NCBI GenBank assembly: GCA_949318235.1
Contig: OX439132.1
Coordinates: 26,847,743-26,911,742, forward strand
Direction: 5' to 3'
Length of the DNA: 64,000 nt
DNA from: Ecdyonurus torrentis
Lineage: Eukaryota; Arthropoda; Insecta; Ephemeroptera; Heptageniidae
The notes under the pieces are model-generated. The model was given only the letters and a program-made list of their open reading frames with translations. It did no database searches and was not told the DNA's origin. The position numbers and the translations under genes were made by a program. Shown here in pieces: positions 13,501-21,927 of the stretch. Position 1 is the stretch's first letter, and each line of letters opens with the position of its first letter.

Positions 13501-15932
13501 TTATTTAAGTGGTATTTAATTTGTTCTTGATGAAATAAAAATGCATTCTTTTGATTATCTGCCACAAATGAATGCTTTGAAATAGTTTATTTTTGCTGTC
13601 ATCTAAAAATGACTGCACTAAAAATCTAAAAATAGAATGAAAATTTCTTTAAAGCAGTTTGATGTTGAAAAAAAAAAAAAAAAAAGACTGTTTCTGAATG
13701 CATTAAGATAAAACATAACCCACAATAGAAACTTTTAACACATCTTTGTGTTTTGGTCAGAGAAGAATTCAGTAATTTTTGTCAAGAGCTGTACATGTTT
13801 ACCTAAAAATGAGAAATCAATATTTAATATTATTAAATAACAAATGAACAACCATAGTATGAAAAGAAAAGAGACACTTTATTTGAAGTTTACTATCATC
13901 TTAATTTAATGTTTGTTTCTTAATTGCATCCTTATTAAACAATGTTAATTAGTATGTGGCTGCACTACATAAACTGCAAAAAGAATAAAAACCACTTAAA
14001 TGATTCTTTCGTGCTGTGTAACTATTTAGAAAGTACAGAAAAAAAGAAAAAAAGATTTAATTCTTTTTTTTTTTTTTTTATCCGTAGCCAACATATTATC
14101 TAGCAAATTTAAGTCTGCATGCTCACAATCTATTTAAAAAAAAGTGCAAAAATAGTGTAAAAAATTGTAATTCTATAAAAAATACTATCAAGCAGAATAA
14201 TATATAATATTTTGTGCTTCTGTTGATGTTTTTTTTTTTTTTTTTTTTTTTCTCTCAATAAATGACCTACCTGCACCCTTCCTTACATGAAGAGGCGGCC
14301 TCAATTCTCTATTACACATGTCGCGATTATTACAACATTCTATGACAAAAGTGTCATTTAGTGCTTTTGTAGAATGACACAAGATGGGGTTTTCAGGTGG
14401 GTAGATTAGCGCCTGCTCCAAACACCTGTCACACATCACACGGAAAAAAACACACACTCCAATTAGCGACAATGCTACATGCACAACAAATAGCCAGCCC
14501 GAGGGGTAAGGGTATTTATTTTGTTTTGGTGGTATGTATGGTGTGTAGGAGGAATAGATGAAAATAGGTAAAGGAAGAATTATTTTAATTATTATTAGCA
14601 AGAAAATATCTTATAATTAAGGTTTCAGGATTTGTTTTTTTTTTTTTTAAATACATGAAAAATGACAATAGATTAATTGTTAGAAACACATAAAAATATC
14701 TACAACTATAAATTGAGGCTTATAGAAAATTAAAACTTATAGAAAATAAAAAATCTATCATTTTTGTTCTATCTTTATTAAAGTGAGTTGCAACTATATT
14801 ATTAGTTTAGTATGCGACACTAATAACAAATTAACTGACAAAACCTTTGTATTATCTCTAAACCACAACTTTATTTAATTTCCTGCCAGCAAAATGCTAA
14901 GATTGCTATTTAAATAACGATATACAAATACAAGCATTTATTAAAGGCGTAGAACACCTTAAACAAAAAAGTTGCGTAATATCCTAACAAACCTGAAAAT
15001 CAACATCGATTTGGCCGGAGTTATTGGTTTCTAATTTATTTTCCATGCACAAAATGCCACTGGCGGTCACTGACGTCACAGCTCGCCTGGTCCACGCGCG
15101 CGTTAACCGCCAGTGTCATTTTGTGAATGGAAAATAAATTAGAAATCAACTACTCCGGCCAAATCAACGTTGATTTTCAGGTTTGTTAGGATATTACACA
15201 ACTTTTTTGTTCAAGGTGTTCTACGCCTTTAATTTGCAACCCATACCAGTCTACGTTATCAAAAACTATTATTCTTTTTTTCATTAAGAGAGAGAGAAAA
15301 TAAAAACTTTAACGAAACTTAACATTTATGGGTTAGAAGCTCAACTAGAATCCCAAAATCTACTACTGCATTGAGTAAAATATATATTTAGGAAAACCCA
15401 CAAATTATACCTATTTATAAATAATAATTAAAAATAATGACACAAATGTATTCTACAAGCCTCAATATTAGAAAAACACAAATAAATTAGCTCACAAAAA
15501 AAAATCAGCACAATGTAGTTTAGCACTACTGCTTAGGAATAGAAAACAACAATTTGTTAGATAGGGAGTAAATAATGCAATTTTTATAACAAAATGATAC
15601 AGGAAGCTTCACAATTTTTGTTTGTTAATGTTAGTAACAACAACAACAACAACAACTACATATTTTCTACATTTTTTAATAGTAATAAATTTGTTTTAAT
15701 TCATCGTTGAAACACATGAAGTTGCTGAAGAACATAATACTGTAAAAGATATTATTGACAAGAAAAAAAAAAAGTCACACACACAGTAGAACTAAATTAG
15801 TACAAGCTATCACAATATATCTCTGCTTCTTTGTAGATCCAAAAACAAAGGATGGGTGTGCCTTTATACAAATTTGTTCTCAATTATATATATAATATAT
15901 ATATATTTTTTTTAATGTGTCAAATTTAAACC

Positions 15933-15971
<39 letters not shown>

Positions 15972-18900
15972 CAATAGGTCACCCATCTTACCTGGAAAGG
16001 TACTAGTGGTAGCCAATAAAGTAGGCTTGAGTTTCAAGTTGCAAAAATCGGCATCCGCACAGCATGTCATGGTAAATATTTCACTTCGTTGTGGATCATT
16101 GCACTCCACGGCAAAACTCCCAGGAAAAAAATATTTCTTGTCATAACACCTTGAATGACATAAAATGGGAAGGGGGAGAAAAAAAAAGAAAAATATATAT
16201 TTTATCAACATGTATTGCTTTTTTTCTTTTTATTATTACAAAAGTATATAACAAGGGTGTTAAAATATATCTCTCTGTATGTTGATATTAAAAATTATTC
16301 AGTGTTTATATTATTTTATCCTTTTTTTTACATCTTAAATTTATAGTACTGCCTGTTGTATATTTTACATGTATTTCTTAATGTATACACAGTTGAAGCA
16401 TTCAAATTCATCCTCATAAGAATACCATTGCACATTTAGAGTGAGTTTTTAAATGGTTAAATATATTATCACAATCGCGAGTTCATACGCTATGATATAA
16501 AATTGAATTCTACATCTTTAAAATATGAGTTGATTTTTTTTTATTTTTTTTTATCACTGTATATGTACCACAAATGTATTGGTCAACTAACTTTACCTAC
16601 TGTTTGGAACACTGAGTAAATCTAACTCAAGATTCATACTGTGTTACATAAATACTATAGATGCAAATTTATAGTTAATATTCAATAGAGCGAATCAAAA
16701 TTTTATGTGTTCAATTCTTTGACAGTTTTACAATAAATAAATAAAATATATTCACAGTAAAGGAAATGGCAACTGGAATCAAATGTATCTTTTTTATGCT
16801 AAAGCTGACTTAAAACTGAAATTAAGAATTAAACAATAATAATATCGCATTATTTGTTTATGGTCTTTGGTTTGATTTTACTTGAAACTTGTGATTTTTT
16901 GTTTGAAATAATCTAATGAAATGTGCATGACAAATTTATTGATTAAAAGTTATATACTGTAATGTAAAATATGTAAAAGAAATTGAACCAAGTGATAAGA
17001 TTTTGGCCTTGGTTGGAGTGTAACTATTTAAGAAAAGTACAAAACCTATTGAACTTCAAATTTAAATAAAAATAATAATAATAAAAACTGTAAAGGCTGT
17101 AATAAAAATAGAGAAAATAACAAAACTGTAATTATTTTCTCAAAACTTTGTACGGATTAATTTTAAAAGTAGTATACCTAAACATCATTCTATTTAATAC
17201 ATTGTTTGCCAATTTACTTTAAAAAAATAGTAAAAAAAGAATACTACTATATTGGATCCTATTTTGATAATAATAGTAGAATTGGTGATATTGATGTTTT
17301 AATTTATGTACGTACACCTCCCAATCTAATTTAGCTTATTTTAGTAATATTAATATTTAACTGAATTTCGATTGAAGTGTCATTAATACAAGTGCTTTTG
17401 CTTATTATTAGTATTATTATTTTTTCTGCATTTGTTTTGTTAAATTGAATGTATTTATTAGTATTACCTATTATTGTATAATGTTTTAATTTAAGTTTGA
17501 CAAGACCAATGTTTGTTGTAATATGTGTAATGTAGCTATGAACTGCTTGGGTCAATAAAAATATTTCTATACACTAATAATAATACTGTAGTGAGTTTTA
17601 GAAGGCATGTATACCAGAGATGCACAATTACGTTTTACATAACATTGTGGTTACTAAATGATTCATTATATGACCTTATTAAATAATTATAAAACATTTT
17701 AATACATGTAGGGCTATACATCACTATTACAGGATTTTGAAACAACTTTCATACTAGTCAATCAGGGTGACTTTGAGCACCCATTAGGGCACTCATTTCA
17801 AAATTTTGAAATATATCATTAAGATCAAAAACAAATTTGAACTATAGTAAGATTGAAAAGTGATTTTTGTGTTTCACCATGTTTATATAGAGCAGTAAAT
17901 ATGTTAAAAGGGATTCCTCCTGACTGGTACTCGAACCCAGATCTTTGGCTTCCCAGGCCTTCTGTACCCAACTGCACCATCGGTCAAACCCATATAGAAA
18001 GATTCTTCAAATTTCTAAAATAAGGCCCCAAGACAGAGATGATTGGGTGTTTAAAATCACCCCGGTTGACGGTATTTCCTAACCATTGGCCGAGCTACTG
18101 AACTTCATCTTCACCAAAACAATAGTACTTATAAGGGTTCCACGACAATCTAGCATCTCTGTTATACTCAACCTTTTATATCTAGATACAAATAATACAC
18201 AGTTGCACTACTGTTAATTGACACTCCAACTTGTATAACAAATAATAAAATAAAACATACATTCTAGCTTTATTTATCTTTCCCTTATATTCCACATAAA
18301 ACATGAGAGTAGAGAGATATTTAACACCATTGTCAATAAATTACCATAAATATATATAAAAAAAGAAAAGAATAAAAGTACAAAGAGAACATGAAATGGT
18401 CAAGAGCTTGTGTCAACTCATGTCTACCCCAAGTCTAGTTGCTGTCATTGTAGTTTGCTTCTCAATACGGAGACACGTGGTTGACACACTAGCGCAAAAA
18501 CAATTACGCAGCACGTACAGTACGTACATATATTATACCACCACAGCTATCAGCCCGGACACAACATAAGTTTTGGAGCAGGACTTAAAAAGAGGGAGGA
18601 AAGGAAAGGGCAGGCCATAATAATATAACATACAAAAAAAATCATATATTTTTTAAAAAAAATTATACCTAGTCAATAATATTATAAAAATGTGTAATAT
18701 TTCTATTAAAATTTAATATTCATAAAAAAAATTGCATTTGAAAAAAGTCAGAAAATACTTTACTAATTATCATACTGAAAAAAATATATCAATACTATAA
18801 ATCAAGTTGACAATTATATCAATCTTAATTTTTAATTAGACTTTAAGATATTTCAATAGTGATACATAAATATTAAAATTTCTAAGCACATCAAAATATT

Positions 18901-21900
18901 TAGGGCGACATTAGTTGTACCCATTATAATAATTTCTCTTCTATCAAGATAAAATACTCAAAAAATATATATCTTAATTATAAATAATATTAGCAAACTG
19001 TCACCACAAAGCTTTTCCAAATAATTTAATTAAAATTTATATCAAGGAAGATATAAGGGCCAATTTGGGAATTGGTTTACACAACATCAGTGCCAAAATT
19101 CTGGGAAATATGCAAAGAAATTAGTAGATCAAGGCAGGTCATTTAATTTCGTATATTTTATACTAAAAGGTATGGTGAAATATTATTATTTTATTGATTA
19201 AATTTATAAAAGTAATAAATAATGTTAATATTTTTTGTAATAGTCATGGGAACGTTCATATTTAGACGTTAAGAAACATGCTTGCATTTATATGATTAAA
19301 ATTAGTTCAAAAAGATGAACGGAATTCAAAATTTAAAATTCTAGATCACAATAAATTGTACATAATATTTTATCTGCAAATAAAAATAAAATGGATGAGG
19401 AATTGTATTAAGATTAAATTTAAATAATGAATAACTGTAATAAAAAAAAAGCATGAATAATTAAGTGCAAGTAAATCAATGATAAAGGAATAAATAAAAG
19501 CAATAAGTAGAATGAATACAAAATTTTATAAAAATGGACACAAAATAAAACTTGTCATTGTTATGCAATAGAATTTTATATGTAAAATAAAATATAAGGC
19601 AATGAATTTTGACACTGATAATATGTATGTTTTTTTATTATAATTTAAGACCATTGAGATGATGGATTAGATTAAATTTTGTTAATTGATGATACAATTA
19701 ATTATAATAAATAAATATATTATCTACCTGAATGCATGAAGAATAACTCCAGTATCTTTCTGAAGTGAGGTGGATGTAAAACAATATCCATCTGTGACAC
19801 ACGTGTGGTTGTTGTCTGCACAAATGTCGCAGTGACATAGCAATGCTGTAACACACATGTACATCAAGATTAGTCAAATACAATACATAACAAATAACCA
19901 AACAATTCATTTTTAGAATGGAGGTTATCGGTTTAAAAAAAAAATTCTATGCCTTAAAACACGTAAAAGTATTTCTCATTTGAAATTCTCCGGAATGGGC
20001 GGAGTAGTTTTCTTAAAAATTGCAAAAAAGCGCGTTTTTCCCCATAAGCGTGATGTTAAATTAGGGGACCCTTAGCTTTCCCCGCGTGCTAAATTGTTAG
20101 GCTCCATTCTGCAGACATGTCCACAATTTTGTTTCAATTTTTTTTTTTTTTTTTTTTTTTGCTCTGAAATTAAAAAATAAATAAATGAAGACCACCTAAT
20201 GATTTTAAAATGGGATTACAGAATTTTTAGGGGGTAAGGTAACAGGTTTACAAACAAGCCTCTTTATAACTCTACTACTTACTACTACTACTCCCACTTT
20301 AAAGTCTGTATATTTTGGGGGGGGGGGGGGGGGTACAAGATATGTATTAGGCTATGGGGTACATTGTTATTTGCTTACAGTTTGCTGGTACTATTATGTG
20401 GTGTTCATAGTAGCAGGACTTACTACTAATTACTGGTAGATGTGTTGACAACAAACTATAACTTGTGTCCTGAACATAAAGAATAAAGACACTCCGAATA
20501 TAGGATTGGACTCAATGGTGACATCACATTAATATCTCTCAAAGTGTCATTGATTGAGAATGGGCCTTTTCAATTAAAATAACCCATAAAAAGTCTTTTG
20601 ACTGATATTAATTGTAATTGGACCATACTCAATAGCAAGTATTTTGTTATATACCTGTATGTATGTAAACTCCCCGACTTTATAAAGTTAACACCAAAGA
20701 CGATGCTGCTTCCTAAAGAATTCATTCATGATTTGGCAACGCTACATACTTTAACCTGACAATGTATTTTGTACCCTTTTCTTTAGAAAGCGGTATTGTC
20801 TTTGATGTAAAGTATATGATGTCCGCTAGTGTACACTCCTCCCAAATAAATCTGACCGCTTGCTTTAAAGTTTCCCCATATATGTATTTAACATTTGGAG
20901 AGATTAACGCTTCAGTCAGATTTATTCGGCAGGAGTGTACATACTTACAATTTGTTTAAATCACTAGATTCTATCCATCATAAGTATGCAGAAAAACAAG
21001 GTATACCGGTATGCATAAAGTTATCTTTTGAGAAATAGAAATATCGTATCAAGTACATACAAATAAATGAATGATCTGGACAATAATATTAGTAAAATAT
21101 ACCAGTAGTTTGGGTAGTACAAGTATATACATTATATAATATAAGTTTATACATAATATTATGTACATGATATACATATAATAATTTAATGTATGTATTT
21201 TTCTCTCCTTTTTTTCTTCTAATGATCTACCCATATGTGATACCGGTATGTATTTATAAGTGATTTAAAAACTTCATTTTTTATTATGGATTTTATGTCC
21301 TCTATCTTAAGTTTAAATGAATTTCAATGAAAGAAATTGGAGTATGTATGGTGTTCTACAAATAAAGAAATATATATGCAATGGTTGCTCTAAATTACTA
21401 GACCGGCGCTTTAAATTCAAGAGGTGTCTCAGATACAGACGGTGACGTTAGTGTAAAACTGTACATTTTTGTTGTTTCCGTGAAAAGTAAATTTCCCATT
21501 TCAAAACCTAACATGACAACTAGACTGTCAATGACAATGTCGTAACACCAAACTGCATAACAAGATACATCCTATAATTGTTATGTAGCCATTGCCCTTG
21601 GTATTTAAGAACGATATCGAAGTCAGATATCGTGCATGAAACACACATGACATGATGGGATGGGGGCAAGAGACAAGAAAATAAGCAATAAATAATACTA
21701 ACAACTGCAGTAATCCCTTATTTTAACTGTAATATTGAATATCTCAAGTATTAAAAAATTCACGTTGTTGATAATATTGAAAAGTTAACTATCAAGGACA
21801 TGACAACCATTCGCTGGTGTGTTATTTTTATTTTTTTACGACCAAACGACGTAAAAATGAACTTACCCAAAACAGATATCGCTTGACACGAAAATGCAGT

Positions 21901-21927
21901 TACAATAGCTAGAATAAATACCGACAT
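3948..21927 (-). CDS. babo: Activin/TGF-beta type I receptor serine/threonine kinase (baboon orthologue), whole coding span
   Basis: The gene has ten coding positions on the minus strand: 21867-21927, 19728-19845, one of 15992-16149 / 14271-14425 / 13175-13341, 10475-10714, 9572-9802, 8927-9094, 7512-7684, 6532-6640, 5398-5528 and 3948-4079. All junctions are GT-AG and every phase matches, giving 506, 505 or 509 residues depending on the alternative exon. In the 506-residue form: signal peptide about 1-20, cysteine-rich ligand-binding domain about 21-113, transmembrane helix about 125-148, GS box TTSGSGSG 186-193, P-loop GKGRFG 213-218, catalytic-lysine VAVK ending at 233, L45 loop ADNKDNGTW 266-274, HRDLKSKN from 332, DLG 352-354 and APE 381-383. 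These are family hallmarks of type I receptors, which a type II receptor phosphorylates at the GS box and which then activate R-Smads at the plasma membrane. The L45 loop is the ALK4/5/7-baboon type, so Smad2/3-class signalling is inferred. It appears intact and functional. The assignment to baboon rests on the kinase and on the alternative extracellular exons. Confidence 0.95.
4225..4432. mobile_element. Foldback MITE in babo last intron (family 1, copy 1)
   Basis: The terminal inverted arms run from GGCTACGCGGCATTTTGGTA on the left to its diverged reverse complement ending GTAGCCCTC on the right. The inner pair GGTGCAATTTT / AAATTGCACC extends the hairpin. A close copy lies at 5997-6206. 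It is too short to encode a transposase. Confidence 0.75.
4711..5190. mobile_element. TTAA-flanked foldback element in babo last intron
   Basis: TTAA at 4707-4710 and 5191-5194 bracket inverted ends (GAGGAAGTTGGGGGGTTACA and its diverged reverse complement), with a second inverted block around ATGATGACCCAAAG / CTTTGGGTCATCAT. TTAA duplications are typical of piggyBac-type insertion. There is no transposase, so it is non-autonomous. Confidence 0.7.
5398..5528 (-). CDS. babo: babo exon 9: kinase C-lobe ([18 protein letters not shown])
   Basis: The exon encodes [40 protein letters not shown] and SE at the border. YDLVPSDP and RP-IPNRWQ are nearly invariant in activin/TGF-beta type I receptors. 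The acceptor is AATTTAG and the donor GAA|GTAAGT. Confidence 0.96.
5590..6450. mobile_element. Long foldback element in babo intron 8, with a second MITE nested inside
   Basis: The arm at about 5590-5785 (AAAGGGCCTTACCACAGTGA ... AACTAAGAATGATAGC) is matched in inverted order by about 6225-6440 (GCCATCATTCTTAGTT ... CACTATGGTAAGGC). Between them sits the family-1 MITE 5997-6206. The outer ends (AAGGGCCTTACCACAGT) also occur at 9208-9460, so this is a family with at least two copies in this gene. Confidence 0.7.
5997..6206. mobile_element. Foldback MITE (family 1, copy 2), nested
   Basis: Same order as 4225-4432: GAGGGCTACTCGACATTTTG at the left, diverged reverse complement ending CATAGCCCTC at the right, with the GGTGCAATTTTGGCACAT block inside. 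It is inserted in the spacer of the longer foldback element 5590-6450. Confidence 0.75.
6532..6640 (-). CDS. babo: babo exon 8: kinase C-lobe (VLDESI ... RRCNIG)
   Basis: The exon encodes [20 protein letters not shown] and [16 protein letters not shown], the alpha-F region with the invariant aspartate of KRADVY. The RRC-IGG motif is shared with ALK4/5. It is bounded by TTTTAG and GGAG|GTAAAT. Confidence 0.96.
7512..7684 (-). CDS. babo: babo exon 7: kinase catalytic and activation loops
   Basis: The exon encodes [20 protein letters not shown] with the catalytic aspartate and asparagine, then [10 protein letters not shown] (DLG in place of DFG, normal for this family) and [10 protein letters not shown] ending at the exon border. 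All catalytic residues are present. The acceptor is GTTTAG and the donor GAG|GTAAGC; it ends in phase 0. Confidence 0.97.
7939..8449. repeat. Diverged inverted repeat in babo intron 6
   Basis: The arms at about 7939-8010 and 8385-8449 match in inverted orientation around ATCAAATTTCT and GTAGAATGTGCTA. The 370-base spacer has no recognisable gene. Probably an old foldback element. Confidence 0.5.
8927..9094 (-). CDS. babo: babo exon 6: kinase hinge and alpha-D/E helices
   Basis: The exon completes the L45 loop (DNGTW), then [18 protein letters not shown], the hinge typical of activin type I receptors, and [15 protein letters not shown]. The acceptor is TTGTGCAG and the donor CAAG|GTAAGC. The next exon supplies the two bases that complete the glycine of GKPAIAHRD. 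Confidence 0.96.
9208..9460. mobile_element. Foldback MITE in babo intron 5
   Basis: TCAATGATAAAGAAAAGGAT at the left is matched by ATCCTTTTCTTTATCATTGA at the right, with about 46-base near-perfect arms that include AAGGGCCTTACC. The centre is unrelated to 5590-6450 but the ends are the same family. Confidence 0.75.
9572..9802 (-). CDS. babo: babo exon 5: kinase N-lobe (LPLLVQR to L45 loop)
   Basis: The exon encodes [20 protein letters not shown], then the P-loop [13 protein letters not shown] with the catalytic lysine, the alpha-C helix glutamate in REAEIYQ, and the start of the L45 loop (ADNK). LPLLVQR directly after the GS box is diagnostic of type I receptors. It is bounded by TTTGCCCAG| and AAAG|GTAATA; phase 1 at both ends. 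Confidence 0.96.
10475..10714 (-). CDS. babo: babo exon 4: transmembrane helix, juxtamembrane region and most of the GS box
   Basis: It opens with two bases completing a glutamate codon after any alternative exon, then [10 protein letters not shown] and a hydrophobic stretch of about 24 residues ending FLIKRKD, a stop-transfer signal. The juxtamembrane part ends TTSGSGS; the last glycine codon is split with the next exon, making the GS box TTSGSGSG. The serines and threonines here are the known sites phosphorylated by type II receptors. The donor is TCAG|GTATGT and the acceptor ATTACAG. Confidence 0.95.
10715..13174. other. babo intron between alternative exon 3c and exon 4
   Basis: About 2.5 kb of AT-rich sequence with many T/A tracts. 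I found no further CC-4-CN exon here, and no long inverted repeat. Confidence 0.6.
13175..13341 (-). CDS. babo: babo alternative exon 3c (last before the transmembrane exon): variable second half of ligand-binding domain
   Basis: The exon has 167 bases: one G, 55 codons, one G. It starts [16 protein letters not shown], followed by [16 protein letters not shown] and a stalk ending FVTE. The acceptor has a long pyrimidine tract (TTTTTTTTGTAG|G) and the donor is GAAG|GTGAGG. The sequon NLT lies near the membrane-proximal end. The inter-cysteine loop ([16 protein letters not shown]) is longer than in 3b, so the ligand-contact surface should differ. Confidence 0.92.
14271..14425 (-). CDS. babo: babo alternative exon 3b: variable second half of ligand-binding domain
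   Basis: The exon has 155 bases: one G, 51 codons, one G. It starts [16 protein letters not shown] and carries [16 protein letters not shown], the closing CC-4-CN motif plus stalk. The acceptor is GTGACAG|G and the donor CAG|GTAGGT. It resembles exon 3c (shared PPENP, CCNN, CNR-LRP) more than 3a, which suggests that b and c are the younger duplicates. It contains one sequon, NDT. The phase is identical to 3a and 3c, so it can replace either. Confidence 0.92.
14945..15228. mobile_element. TTAA-flanked hairpin MITE between alternative exons 3b and 3a
   Basis: Inverted arms of about 120 bases start AGGCGTAGAACACCTT and end with its reverse complement, with few mismatches. The loop contains TGACGTCA and a CG-rich stretch. 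TTAA flanks both sides (14941-14944, 15229-15232), as for piggyBac-type insertions. It lies inside the 1.57-kb intron separating two alternative exons and would fold into a very stable RNA hairpin in the babo pre-mRNA. Confidence 0.8.
15992..16149 (-). CDS. babo: babo alternative exon 3a (first in transcription order): variable second half of ligand-binding domain
   Basis: The exon has 158 bases: one G, 52 codons, one G. It starts [11 protein letters not shown] and contains the CC-4-C-N signature (CCADADFCN) that closes the three-finger ectodomain of type I and II receptors, then a short stalk ending TSTFP. The acceptor is TTCAAG|G and the donor G|GTAAGA. It is the most divergent of the three versions: it lacks the PPENP motif of the other two. 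Just downstream in the transcript lies a long T tract on the plus strand (about 15938-15968). Confidence 0.92.
16150..19727. other. babo intron upstream of the alternative exon cluster
   Basis: 3.6 kb, AT-rich. A search by eye for a fourth CC-4-CN exon was negative. It holds one tRNA-like segment (17920-17990). A GC-richer patch near 18410-18600 contains a short inverted pair (TGTGTCAAC / GTTGACACA). Confidence 0.55.
17920..17990 (-). repeat. tRNA-like segment, probable SINE head
   Basis: The minus strand has an A-box-like TGGTGCAGTTGG and, about 40 bases on, a B-box-like GGTTCGAGTACC, the spacing of a pol III tRNA promoter. The stems do not form a clean cloverleaf, so a tRNA-derived SINE or tRNA pseudogene fits better than a functional tRNA. 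Confidence 0.35.
19728..19845 (-). CDS. babo: babo exon 2: constant first half of ligand-binding domain
   Basis: Residues 21-60 include [20 protein letters not shown] and a further cysteine, the C-x-C...C...C spacing of the N-terminal half of an activin-receptor ectodomain. The NHT sequon is a candidate N-glycosylation site. The exon is bounded by a TTACAG acceptor and an AG|GTAGAT donor and ends in phase 2. Each of the three alternative exons supplies the single G that completes an arginine codon. Confidence 0.93.
20831..20940. mobile_element. Short palindromic MITE in babo intron 1 (family 2, copy 1)
   Basis: GTACACTCCTCCCAAATAAA at the left and its diverged reverse complement ending AGGAGTGTAC at the right form a 110-base hairpin. 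A second copy lies at 50050-50153. Confidence 0.75.
21867..21927 (-). CDS. babo: babo exon 1: start codon and signal peptide
   Basis: The exon encodes [20 protein letters not shown] plus one base of the next codon, ending at a consensus GTAAGT donor. The hydrophobic run and small residues near 14-20 fit a cleaved signal peptide. The phase-1 end fits exon 2, which begins with the two bases CA to make an alanine codon. This is the first ATG that gives a signal peptide in frame with exon 2. A non-coding upstream exon cannot be excluded, and I saw no convincing TATA box upstream. Confidence 0.85.

Noticed and set aside
18410..18600. Possible fourth alternative baboon exon in the large intron
   Set aside because: The composition is exon-like, but there is no CC-4-CN motif, no matching phase and no good acceptor/donor pair. 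A short inverted repeat explains part of it.
20762..20959. Plus-strand 65-codon frame
   Set aside because: It runs through the palindromic MITE at 20831-20940 and is an artefact of the repeat.
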